NCBI RefSeq assembly: GCF_019578655.1
Contig: NC_063264.1
Span: forward strand, 16,108,429 to 16,172,428
Length of the DNA stretch: 64,000 nt
Source of the DNA: Ricinus communis
Taxonomy: Eukaryota > Streptophyta > Magnoliopsida > Malpighiales > Euphorbiaceae
Reading direction: 5' to 3'
A model generated the notes under the pieces. The model was not told the DNA's origin. It saw only the letters and a program-made list of their open reading frames with translations, and did not search any database. The number at the start of each line of letters is the position of its first letter. Position 1 is the stretch's first letter. Of this stretch, positions 1 to 9,564 are shown piece after piece. Made by a program: the position numbers and the translations under genes.

Positions 1-401
1 TCCATTTAGGTTTCTTTGTCTTGTTTTGGCTATAAATATCAAAGCCAAATTCATTTGTAGAAATAGAATTTTGAATGATAATCTTTGTTTGCTCTTTGTG
101 AGTGTTTTGCTTAAGTTCTTGCATGAACTTTGAACTTATCAAACTAATTTTAGTTTGTGGCGTTCTCTAACCAAAATCTTGTGTTTGATTCATAACTTAT
201 CAAATCATACTTGGTTTGTGGCGTTTGGAGTTGAATTCAAGTGCTAGTTTCATTGTTGGAACTAGTTTTTTCTAACTTCACTTGAGGAGATCCTTGGGTT
301 TTGGAATCATCTTGATTGGAGGGTGTTTTCTTGCATTCCATATGTATCGTAACTCATTAGTTATTGGGGTGTATGGTTGCTAAGATGATGATTTCCTATC
401 A
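1..401 (+). repeat. E1 5' LTR, right-hand 401 bp
   Basis: Matches 5991-6392 with one single-base length difference. Ends in CA at 401, two bases before the primer-binding site. Holds a TATA-like box TATAAATA at 31-38, so R and U5 and the end of U3 are present. The U3 start, with its TG terminus, lies left of the window. Confidence 0.95.
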
Positions 402-403
402 TT

Positions 404-415
404 TGGTATCAGAGC
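404..415 (+). other. E1 primer-binding site (initiator-Met tRNA type)
   Basis: TGGTATCAGAGC starts two bases after the LTR end. This is the usual plant site complementary to the 3' end of initiator methionine tRNA and primes minus-strand cDNA synthesis. Confidence 0.93.
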
Positions 416-1031
416 TTGCTTCAAGTTGAGGTTTGCTTATCTTTGTGTTTTGTGTGTTATTAAAGTTTCTCATCTTCTTTATTTTTTTTGTGCCAAATTC
501 TTCTTGTTTCAATATTTTCCTTCTAAGTACTCATTCTTTTCAAAGTTTACACCTTTGTGCGCATAAAGTAAAACTTCGTTGTCCTTTGCTAAAAAAAAAA
601 TTGTGTTGTTCATAATTTCTTTTTAGTTGTGTTATTATCATTAAAAAAAAAGAATCACAAGATCAAAAAAAAAAAAAAGAGAAAGTTTGGGCGGCATAGA
701 AATCATATTCTATTATTTTATTTTATTGCTTTCTTGTGTCTAGCTACTTTAAATTTGGCCTGACCTAACAACTTAATCTAGACCAACCTTTTTTTTCTTC
801 TTTTCACTCCATTGAATTGCCATAATCTGATTTGGTTTGTTTAGGTGATTAGTTCATCTAAGAACCTAAAGCAAAAGCAAGAGAGGTAAAAGGCAATAGT
901 GGTGAGACTAGCATCGAGAAAAGCCAAAACTTTGAGTGAAACACGAGCGGTGTGACATTTTAATTGAGAGACACACGCGAGCGAGTGTTTTTGTGAGGCT
1001 ATACTAACTTGTTTTTCAAGTTTTTCGCACA
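416..1031 (+). other. E1 untranslated leader
   Basis: Stretch of about 0.6 kb between PBS and gag start, with T-rich and A-rich runs (590-680). Short open frames here (for example 433-615) are low-complexity and unsupported. E2 and E5 have leaders in the same place with similar CACGTG/CTCGTGTTT-like words, so this probably holds dimerisation and packaging signals; that role is inferred. Confidence 0.7.
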
Positions 1032-2110
1032 ATGTCAAAAGAACAAGTTTCAAGTAGTGTTGGAGCATCCATTGAGCAAACTTTGCAAGCAATGCAAAAA
1101 GAGTTTGAAAGAATGTATAGGCGAATGGATGATGTTGTTGAAAGTGTGAGAAGGCAAGGTGAAACTATTACAAGAATTCAAAACGAGCCTAGAAGAGAAA
1201 GGCAACTAGCCTTTGAACAAGAGGATTATGATGCCAGAAGATGATTTGGAGGATGACCAAGCAACCACTTTTGGTGGAGATGACCATCCTAAGAGATACA
1301 ATAGGAGATCAAGGCAAGATGGTGTAGATCGCAACCTAGGCAGCATCAAAATGAAAATTCCTTCCTTTCAAGGAAAGAATGATCCTGATGTCTACTTGGA
1401 ATGGGAGCAAAAGGTGGAGATGATCTTCGAATGCCATAACTATTCGGAGGAGAAAAAGGTAAAACTTCACGCTGAGTTCGCGGATTACGCTAGTGTTTGG
1501 TGGCATCAATTTTGTAGGAAAGGAGACGAAATGGAGAAAGACCCGTAGGGTCATGGATGGAGATGAAACGCATCATGAGGAAGAGGTTCATTCCTAACTA
1601 TTACTATAGAGATTTGCATCAACGATTGCAAACTCTAAGGCAAGGAACCATGAGTGTGGAGGAGTACCACAAAGAAATGGAAATGGCTATGATTAAAGCA
1701 AATATGGAGGAGGATAGAGAGGCTACCATGGCAAGATTCTTGAATGGTCTAAACAAGAATATTGCTGATCTTGTGGAGTTGCAACATTATGTGGAGCTTG
1801 AGGACATGGTGAATGTGGCCATGAAAATTGAAAGGCAACTCAAGCAGAAGGTGCAAGTAAGTTTGATTCTAAACTTAATTCGAGTTCTAGTTCTTCTAAT
1901 TGGAAATCGAATTGGAGTAAAAGGATAATAAATTTGCTAAGCCTAAAGTGGATGAGAATAAGAATAAAAATGAAATAGGCAGCAAAACAAAGTTGAGAAT
2001 CAAGCTAATCAATCTAGAAGCTTGAAGTGTTTTAAGTGTCTTGGACATGGTCATTATGCACGTGATTGCCCTAATAAGAGGACCATGATTGTTAGAGATG
2101 GAATTGTTGA
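1032..2110 (+). pseudogene. E1 gag (capsid and nucleocapsid), frameshifted
   Basis: Gag starts at the ATG at 1032. The N-terminal part is coiled-coil-like, rich in Q, E and R. A frameshift near 1245 moves to the frame with the capsid core (VDRNLGSIKMKIPSF near 1325, then YLEWEQKV). An in-frame TAG lies at 1546-1548. The capsid continues at 1557-1860 ([29 protein letters not shown]). A further shift near 1850 precedes the nucleocapsid, where a CX2CX4HX4C zinc knuckle (CFKCLGHGHYARDC) is coded from about 2028. Colinear with gag of E2 and E5. It would bind and package element RNA in cytoplasmic particles, but it cannot be translated as one protein. Confidence 0.9.
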
Positions 2111-2239
2111 ATCCGAAAGTGAAAATGAAAATGATGATGAGAATGATGACATGCCAACTTTAGAGGATGTTAGTGATGTTGAGTATGCTAAAGGGGATGT
2201 GTTAGTAGTACAACGCACACTTAGTTTGCAATGTAAACA

Positions 2240-2960
2240 CGATGAACATCGAGAGCAGCGTGAGAATTTGTTTCATACTCATTGTTTAATTGCTAATAAG
2301 TTGTGTAACATGATTGTTGATAGTGGAAGTTGTACTAATGTTGCTAGTACTTTGCTTGTGGAGAAATTGAAATTACCAACTACCAAACACCCAAGGCCTT
2401 ACAAGTTGCAATGGTTGAATGATAGTGGTGTTGTGAAGGTAAATAAGCAAGTGCTAATTTCTTTTTCCATTGGGAGATATAAGGATGAGGTGCTTTGTGA
2501 TGTAGTTCCCATGTATGCCGGACATGTTTTATTGGGAAGACCTTGGCAATATGATAGGCGTGTGATTTATGATGGGTTCAAGAATCGATATTCCTTGACT
2601 ATTGATGGACAAAAGTTCAATCTTGGACCATTACCTCCCAAGGCCATTTTTGATGATCAAGTGAGAATTAAACAACAATATGAAGAGCTTGAATCTTCAT
2701 ATGGGGAATATCAGGGGAGGGAGCAAGAAATAGTGAAAAAAGAAAAAGGTGAGGTAAGTGGTAAAAGTGAGTGTAATGGGAAACACAAGGTGAGAGAAAA
2801 CAAGGGAGATGAGAGTGAAAGAAAGATGAATGTGTATGCAAAGCCAAGTGATGTGAGGAGAACACTAACCTTGAGGCAGCCCTTACTTGTACTCATGTAC
2901 AAGGAAGTTTTGATGATTTCTAATGATCTTAATAAGGATTTGCCTTGTGTTGTTCTTGAG
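2240..2960 (+). pseudogene. E1 aspartic protease and linker
   Basis: Retropepsin-like domain in the same open frame as the zinc knuckle (2022-3002). The catalytic triplet DSG lies at 2319-2327 in IVDSGSCTNVAS, the flap region is near 2400-2460 and the second half ends with HVLLGRPWQYD near 2530. A charged K/E-rich linker follows (2640-2870). The domain itself is uninterrupted; the frame breaks around 2963-3002 where RT begins. It would process the polyprotein in the particle. Confidence 0.88.
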
Positions 2961-2962
2961 CT

Positions 2963-3737
2963 TTGCAGGAATATGAAGAGCTTTTTCCGAAGATGTGCCT
3001 AAAGGATTACCACCAATTCGAGGGAATTGAACATCAAATTGATTTCATTCAGGGTGCAAGCATACCTAATAGGCCGGCATATAGATGCAACCCCGAGGAG
3101 ACAAAAGAAATCCAAAGGCAAGTGAGTGAGCTTATGGATAAGGGGTACGTAAGAGAAAGCATGAGTCCTTGTGCGGTTCCTGTAATTTTAATGCCTAAGA
3201 AAGATGGTTCATGGAGGATGTGTGTTGATTGTCGTGCCATCAACAAAATAACGGTAAAGTATCGCCATCCTATACCTAGGCTAGATGACATGTTGGATGA
3301 ATTGCACGGTGCTTGTGTGTTTTCTAAAGTGGATTTAAAATCTGGATATCATCAAATAAGAATGCGTGAGGGTGATGAATGGAAAACCGCTTTCAAAACA
3401 AAACATGGATTATATGAGTGGTTAGTCATGCCGTTTGGTTTAACTAATGCTCCAAGCACTTTTATGCGATTGATGAATCATGTTTTGCGCGCTTTCATTG
3501 GAAAGTTTGTAGTGGTTTATTTTAATGATATTCTTGTGTATAGCAAATCTTTAGATGAGCATGTAATACACTTAAAGCTGGTTTTGATGTGTTAAGGCAA
3601 GAGACATTATATGCTAATCTTAAGAAATGCACTTTCGCACTAATGAAATTACTTTTCTTGGATATATTGTTAATGACAAGGGAATTCATGTTGATCAAGA
3701 AAAGTAAAAGTAATTAGAGAGTGGACAAAACCTACTA
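2963..3737 (+). pseudogene. E1 reverse transcriptase with altered YxDD motif
   Basis: Open frame 2963-3595 holds the fingers and palm: [69 protein letters not shown]. The catalytic motif reads YFNDILVY: codon AAT at 3524-3526 stands where E2 and E5 have GAT (YFDD). Loss of this aspartate should abolish polymerisation. Frameshifts follow at about 3590 and 3640-3700, before the connection to RNase H. Confidence 0.92.
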
Positions 3738-4440
3738 GTGTGCATGATGTTAGGAGTTTTCATGGTCTTGCTAGCTTTTATAGGAGATTCATTAAGGATT
3801 TCTCTACATTTCATCGCACCTTTAACTGAATGCATTAAAAAGAATGTGGGTTTCAAGTGGGGAAAAGAACAAGATGATGCTTTTAACTTGCTAAAAGAAA
3901 AACTTAGTTCAAAGACATTTACTTGCTTTGCCTCGACTTTGCTAAAACCTTTGAGGTTGAGTGTGATGCAAGTGGAATAGGTATTGGTGGAGTCTTGATG
4001 CAAGAAGGAAGACCAATTCGCGTTCTTTAGTGAGAAGCTAAGTGGAGCAAGTCTAAACTATCCAACTTATGACAAAGAGTTTTATGCTTTGGTAAGAGTT
4101 TTAGAGACATGGCAGCACTATCTTTGGTATAAGGAATTCATTATACACACCGACCATGAGTCTTTGAAATATCTCAAAGGACAAGGGAAGCTAAGCCGTA
4201 GGCATGCTAAATGGGTGGAATTTATTGAATCCTTTCCATACATCATCAAGTACAAACAAGGTAAAGAGAATGTTGTTGCCGATGCTCTATCTAGAAGGTA
4301 TGCTCTAATTTCTACACTTAATGCAAAATTATTGGGTTTTGAGTTCATTAAGGAATTATATAATTCAGACCATGATTTTGCTAATGTATATGGGGCATGT
4401 GAGAGGGGGGTTTGACAAGTTCTATAGACATGATGGTTTT
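3738..4440 (+). pseudogene. E1 RT connection and RNase H
   Basis: Fragments in several frames. 3738-3980 carries the connection ([16 protein letters not shown]). 4089-4415 carries RNase H, with [12 protein letters not shown] containing an acidic residue of the active site and [11 protein letters not shown] at the end. Frame breaks lie near 3770, 3920, 4010 and 4415. The domain would degrade RNA in the RNA:DNA hybrid. Order and spacing match E5, so no large deletion is present here. Confidence 0.88.
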
Positions 4441-5721
4441 CTTTTAAAGAAAATAAGTTATGCGTGCCTCAATCTTCTTTAAGAGAGTTGCTTGTGAGGG
4501 AGGCACATGGTGGGGGTTTGATGGGGCACTTTGGTGTGAGAAAAACTTTAGATGTTTTAGAAAATCATTTCTTTTGGCCACAAATGAAAAGAGATGTTCA
4601 AAAAATATGTGAGAGATGCATCACTTGTAAACAAGCTAAATCTAAAGTGATGCCTCATGGGTTGTATACTCCACTTCCCATACCTAATGAACCTTGGGTA
4701 GACATTTCTATGGACTTTGTTCTAGGATTACCTAGGTCAAGGGGAGGGAAAGATTCTATTTTTGTTGTTGTTGACAGGTTTAGCAAAATGGCACATTTCA
4801 TTCCATGCCACAAGACAGATGATGCAACTCATATTCGCGGGGTTGTTCTTCAAAGAAATTGTAAGATTGCATGGGGTTCCAAGGACAATTGTCAGTGATA
4901 GAGATGTCAAGTTCCTTAGCCACTTTTGGAAGACACTTTGGAGCAAGATGGGAACAAAGCTTCTATTCTCAACAACTTGTCATCCACAAACGGATGGACA
5001 AACGGAGGTGGTTAATAGGACTCTCTCACAACTATTGAGGGCAATAATTCAAAGAAATTTGAAGAATTGGGAAGAATGTTTGCCACATGTTGAGTTTGCA
5101 TACAATAGGAGTATTCATGGTACAACAAATTGTTCACCTTTTGAGATTGTATATGGGTTCAATCCATTAACTCCAATGGATTTATTGCCATTACCCATTG
5201 ATAAGGCTAATTTTGAAGGCAAGCAAAAAGCTGAATTTGTTAAAAGCTTACATGAGAATGTGCGTACTCAAATAGAGAAAAGAAATCAACAATATCAAAA
5301 GCAACACAACAAGGGGAGAAAGAAAGTTGTATTTGAACCGGGTGACTGGGTTTGGGTACATTTGAGAAAGGAAAGATTTCCAAGCCAAAGGAAGTCTAAA
5401 TTAATGCCAAGAGGGGATGGGCCATTCCAAGTTCTTCTTTCTTTATTTGATGTAGGTGATGAAGTTGACAATGAGGCTGATTCGAGGACGAATCCTTACG
5501 AGGAGAGAGGGAATGATGCAATAAAGACAAGAATTACAAATGATCCTTTAAGCTTTCAAGGAGGTCCAATGACAAGATCCAAGTCCAAAAGTATGCAAGA
5601 AGCTTTGTTGGGCTTAATTAAAGACATTTGGAATGTTCAAACACAACAAGGCTCAAATTCAAGATTTAGGATTGCAAAAAGGATCCAAAATCATCAATTT
5701 AGTGCAATAAGTTTGGGCTGA
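4440..5721 (+). pseudogene. E1 integrase with GPF/Y-module deletion; tail runs into the 3' LTR
   Basis: 4464-4898 holds the HHCC zinc domain ([13 protein letters not shown] ... [11 protein letters not shown]) and the first catalytic Asp ([11 protein letters not shown]). After a frameshift near 4840, 4762-5721 holds the second Asp (IVSDRDVKF) and Glu ([15 protein letters not shown]). The C-terminal part has GDWVWVHLRKERFP, then GPFQVL joins directly to LSLFDVGDE at about 5435; E5 and E2 have some 34 more residues here. The frame crosses the PPT and LTR start at 5514 and stops at 5721. Inside the LTR it codes GGPMTRSKSKSMQEALLG, resembling the CR motif of CRM-clade integrases. Confidence 0.9.
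5500..5513 (+). other. E1 polypurine tract
   Basis: Purine run GAGGAGAGAGGGAA directly before the LTR start TGATGC. It primes plus-strand DNA synthesis. The tract lies inside the integrase reading frame, upstream of its stop codon. Confidence 0.88.
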
Positions 5722-5817
5722 ACTCATAGGTCCAATAAGATTCATTTGAAGCCTTTTTTTTTTATTTTCATTTTATTAGTTTTTTTCTTAAGTTATGGTG
5801 TGATTAGTTGTCTTTTA

Positions 5818-5917
5818 GAGTTACAAAATAGATGCACATAATTAGTCATAATTTGGAGTTACAAAATGGATGCACATAATTAGTTGTCATTTGGGAGTTA
5901 CAAAAATGAGTGACATC
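5818..5917 (+). repeat. U3 minisatellite, 38-39 bp period, about 2.6 copies
   Basis: Units starting at 5818, 5856 and 5895 share GAGTTACAAAAT and GATGCACATAATTAGT. The solo LTR1 near 34978-35035 has one unit fewer. Tandem repeats in U3 often act as enhancer-type elements; that role is inferred here. Confidence 0.85.
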
Positions 5918-6020
5918 AATGTAAAAACAGCCACTTTTAATAAGTTTTAAGGGGAATTAAAGGGGGAAACGTGGGGAAGCTCAAAAGACATCCATTTAGG
6001 TTTCTTTGTCTTGTTTTGGC

Positions 6021-6028
6021 TATAAATA
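6021..6028 (+). promoter_or_regulatory. TATA-like box of LTR1
   Basis: TATAAATA in the 3' LTR; the same box is at 31-38 in the 5' LTR and in the solo copy near 35134. Position in the right half of the LTR fits an RNA polymerase II promoter at the U3/R boundary. Confidence 0.6.
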
Positions 6029-6392
6029 TCAAAGCCAAATTCATTTGTAGAAATAGAATTTTGAATGATAATCTTTGTTTGCTCTTTGTGAGTGTTTTTG
6101 CTTAAGTTCTTGCATGAACTTTGAACTTATCAAACTAATTTTAGTTTGTGGCGTTCTCTAACCAAAATCTTGTGTTTGATTCATAACTTATCAAATCATA
6201 CTTGGTTTGTGGCGTTTGGAGTTGAATTCAAGTGCTAGTTTCATTGTTGGAACTAGTTTTTTCTAACTTCACTTGAGGAGATCCTTGGGTTTTGGAATCA
6301 TCTTGATTGGAGGGTGTTTTCTTGCATTCCATATGTATCGTAACTCATTAGTTATTGGGGTGTATGGTTGCTAAGATGATGATTTCCTATCA

Positions 6393-6695
6393 ACTTAAAG
6401 AAGAGATTTCAGCCCAAATATTAGCCCACATTAGTCTTCATGTATTTGGACTTGCAAAACATTAAATAAAGCCCATTCAGATGTGTCTTTACTTGGGCCT
6501 ATCCTAGCATGACCGATTGGGCTTCCTTGACTAGCCCAATCTTGCATATAGCCAATTAAGGCTTCTTGTAGCTTCTTGGACCTTGACCTTGTAATTAGGC
6601 CTTGTAGCATGCTCAATGGATCCTTAGCTTTATCTTTGGTTTTCTTGTTGTCCTCTCCATCAAGTCCATCTTTAAGCTTGGCCATGTCCATATCA
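6393..6695 (-). repeat. E2 3' LTR, U3 portion (303 bp)
   Basis: Identical by eye to 11831-12133. On the minus strand it starts TGATATGGAC at 6695, right after the PPT, and is cut at 6393 by the end of the E1 LTR. It codes the tail of the E2 polyprotein in minus direction. Confidence 0.93.
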
Positions 6696-7075
6696 TTCCC
6701 TCCTTCTTTAGGATGATTCGTCCTCGAATCAAGTTCATCACCTACATCAAAAGGACTCAAATCAGCTACATTAAATGTACCACTCACATTATACTCACCT
6801 TTCAAATCAATCTTGTAGGCATTGTCATTGATCCTCTCAAGGACTTGAAATGGACCATCACCCCTCGGACTTAGTTTAGACTTTCTTTGATTTGGGAACC
6901 TTTCTTTCGCGAAATGCACCCAAACCCAATCTCCAGGGTTGGAATACCATTGGAATTCGTCCTTTATTAACCCTCTCGGCCACTTTTGCATTTTGCTTCT
7001 CAATTCTCTCTTTAACTTGTTTGTGTAGCTTTTTAACCAAATCCGCCTTAGAAGAACCTTCAACACTAACAAGCT
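6431..7075 (-). pseudogene. E2 integrase C-terminus and LTR-encoded tail
   Basis: Minus-strand open frame. It has GDWVWVHFAKERFP, then an intact GPF/Y-type module (GDGPFQVLERINDNAYKIDL), TFNVADLSPFDVGDE, and a tail that crosses the PPT into the LTR. The tail contains QGLITRSRSKKLQEALIG, the CR-like motif. The sequence upstream of GDWVWVH is off-frame. The HHCC domain and the D,D(35)E core that should precede it are missing: RNase H sequence joins this part at about 7071-7083. Integration could therefore not be catalysed by this copy. Confidence 0.9.
6696..6710 (-). other. E2 polypurine tract
   Basis: Read on the minus strand, AAGAAGGAGGGAA lies directly before the LTR start TGATATGG. As in E1, the polyprotein frame passes through it. 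Confidence 0.85.
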
Positions 7076-7683
7076 TTCTTGTATTTGATCACATATGGGA
7101 ATGTCTCAATGAACTCCATCCACTTAGTATGTCTTCGGTTCGGTTTGTCTTGCCCCTTGAGATGCTTCAAACTCTCATGATCCGTGTGGATGACAAATTC
7201 TTTGGGCCATAAATAGTGTTGCCATGTTTGCAAGGCCCGAACCAAAGCATAGAGTTCTTTGTCATAGGTTGGGTACCGAAGGGCTGCTCCATTTAGTTTT
7301 TCACTAAAATAGCATATAGGTCCGCCTTCTTGCATCAAAACAGCCCCAATCCCAATGCCACTAGCATCACACTCAATCTCAAAGGTTTTGTCAAAGTTAG
7401 GTAAAACCAACAAAGGAGCGACACAACTTATCTTTAAGCATATTAAAAGCATGTTCTTGTGCATCACCCCAAGTAAACCCAACATTTTTCTTGACAATTT
7501 CATTCAAAGGTGCAGCTATACTACTAAAGTCCTTAATGAACCTCCTATAGAAACTAGCCAAGCCATGAAAACTCCTAACTTGGCTAATGTTTTTAGGTGT
7601 TGGCCACTCCCTAATTGCTTTCACTTTCTCCACATCAACCTCGGAGCCCCTTTGAACTAATAACAAAACTAAGGAAATTAACT
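7076..7683 (-). pseudogene. E2 RT connection and RNase H
   Basis: Two overlapping minus frames. 7397-7666 holds the connection ([29 protein letters not shown]). 7066-7503 holds RNase H ([18 protein letters not shown], then [14 protein letters not shown]). A frameshift joins them near 7430. The RNase H end (normally a [13 protein letters not shown] segment) is lost at the deletion that also removed integrase. Confidence 0.88.
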
Positions 7684-8300
7684 TTATCCATGCAAAAGCA
7701 CACTTTTCAAATTGGCATACAATTTTTCTACCCTAAGAATGTCTAGAACCCTACGCACATGCATGACATGATCATCAATGGACTTGGAATAAACTAAGAT
7801 ATCATCAAAATACACAACCACAAATTTACCAAGACACTCACGCAAGACATGGTTCATCAACCTCATAAAAGTACTAGGTGCATTTGTAAGCCCAAACGGC
7901 ATAACTAACCACTCATATAGACCATATTTAGTCTTAAAAGCCGTTTTCCACTCATCACCAGTTTTCATGCAAATTTGATAATAACCAGAACGCAAATCAA
8001 TCTTAGTAAACAAACATGCACCATGCAACTCATCAAGCATATCATCTAACCTAGGAATGGGATGACGATACTTTACCGTTATTTTATTAATTGCACGGTC
8101 TACACACATTCTCCATGTGCCATCCTTCTTTGGAACCAAAATCACCGGAACCGCACAAGGACTTAAGCTCTCACGCACATACCCCTTTGACATCAGTTCT
8201 TCCACTTGCCTTTGAAGCTCCTTTGTCTCCTCCGGATTACTTCTATAGGCTGGTCTATTTGGTATGGAAGCCCCGGTATGAAGTCTATTTGATGTTCTAT
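7684..8300 (-). pseudogene. E2 reverse transcriptase, catalytic motif intact
   Basis: Minus-strand frame with [75 protein letters not shown] and [11 protein letters not shown]. One residue is lacking in the CVDCRAIN segment compared with E1. The domain itself is open, but the frame is shifted against the protease (upstream) and RNase H (downstream). Confidence 0.92.
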
Positions 8301-9564
8301 CCCTCTTTGAGGAGGTAATCCACTTGGCATTTCCTCGGAAAGACATCAGCAAATTCCCGCAAAAGATTAGCAAACACACTCGGCAAGGAAAGATCAAGTT
8401 CGGTAGTGTTCAAATATACATCTTTATAAGTAACAACAAATAACATCCGACTTGAATGAAATGCATGCCTAACTTCACTTTCCCTAGCCAAAAACTACCC
8501 TTTGCCTTTGTTTTCTCTTTTGGTCGAATCTCACCCTTTGGGTTTTCATGTTCCTTTTGTTATTTTCAGCCTCACGCCTCTCTCTTTCCAACTTACATTG
8601 GTCATCATACACTTCCTTAGGAGAAAGAGGTGTCAAAGTAACTTTTCTCCCATCCTTCACAAATGAGTACCTATTTAGAAAGCCATCATGGAAGGCCCTC
8701 GTGATCAAATTCCCATGGCCTACCTAACAAGATATGGCCAGTATGCATTGGCACTACATCACATAGCGCCTCATCCGAATATCTACCAATTGTGAAAGGT
8801 ACAACAACTTGCTTATTCACTTTGATCTCACCACAATTATTTAACCATAACAATTTATAAGGTCTAGGATGTGGAATTAGATTTAAACCCAATTTTTCAA
8901 CCATTAAAGTGCTAGCAACATTTGTACAACTACCACCATCAATAATAACAAGACAAGTCTTACCTTGTACATGGCATCTTGTGTGGAAAATGTTGTCTCT
9001 TTGCTGCTCCAAGGTATCATCTTCCTTCATTTGAACACTTAGTGCGCTTCTAGCCACCAAGAGCTCACCTCCCATAGGACCCTCAATGCAATCATCGCCG
9101 TCTTCCAATTGTGATATCTCATCATCATTATCACTCTCTTCACTTGCTGTTTCAATCTCCCCATGGTCTCTAGCCACCATTGCCCGCTTGTTTGGACATT
9201 GTGAAGCAATATGGCCACGCCCCCAAGCATTTGAAACACTTGATGTCTCTATTCTTTTCTTTGTTAATTTCGGGTTTAGATGTGTCTTTATTGCCTGAAA
9301 TGCTTTTCCCTTGTTGTCATTGGGAATAACCTTATCATCACCTTTCTTACCTCCTTTCCAAGAATTAGACCAATGTGGCCTCCCACTCGAAGTGCCCTTA
9401 TATTCAAACCTTGCTGTCCCTCTAGGTTTTAGTTGCTTTTCCACCTTAATTGCAAGGTGAACTAACTCCTCAAGCTCCACATAATGTTGCAACTCTACCC
9501 TATCAGCGAATCTCCTTATTAAGCCCACCAATGAATCGTGCCATGGTAGCTTCTCTATCCTCAT
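8297..9564 (-). pseudogene. E2 nucleocapsid and protease with linker
   Basis: Frame 8686-9564 covers the gag end (VELQHYVELEELVHLAIKVE), a zinc knuckle whose first cysteine pair is damaged (WGRGHIASQCPNK), and the protease with IIDGGSCTNVAS as catalytic segment (DGG rather than D-S/T-G) and HILLGRPWEFDH. Two shorter frames, 8484-8708 and 8297-8491, continue the linker toward RT (FADVFPRK). Frameshifts lie near 8700 and 8485. Confidence 0.88.

Larger units (their letters stand above)
1..6392 (+). mobile_element. E1: Ty3/gypsy chromovirus (CRM-like), nearly full length, defective
   Basis: LTR retrotransposon cut by the window start inside its 5' LTR. Order on the + strand: partial 5' LTR (1-401), Met-type PBS (404-415), leader, gag with zinc knuckle, protease, reverse transcriptase, RNase H, integrase, PPT (5500-5513) and 3' LTR (5514-6392). 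Positions 1-401 and 5991-6392 match except for one T in a homopolymer, so the insertion is young. The coding region is broken into about nine frames, the RT catalytic motif is altered and the integrase tail carries a deletion. It lies inside the 3' LTR of E2: the sequence directly after 6392 equals the interior of the E2 LTR at 11831. Confidence 0.95.
5514..6392 (+). repeat. E1 3' LTR (LTR1 family, 879 bp)
   Basis: Begins TGATGCAATA after the PPT and ends CTATCA. Its last 402 bp repeat at 1-401. TATAAATA at 6021-6028 marks the likely promoter. Holds the last 208 bp of the polyprotein frame and a U3 minisatellite. A solo copy of the family (34695-35512) shares most of the length but differs in U3. 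Confidence 0.93.

Noticed and set aside
404..420. Possible tRNA-derived gene (tRNA 3'-end complement)
   Set aside because: Only a primer-binding site; no tRNA fold or internal promoter boxes were seen here or near the other PBS sites.
433..615. Open frame of 60 codons after the E1 PBS
   Set aside because: Phe/Leu/Ser-rich translation of T-rich leader, no relation to a known protein, and gag starts later at 1032.
841..1092. Minus-strand open frame over the E1 gag start
   Set aside because: Antisense to leader and gag; no family resemblance, so treated as a chance frame.
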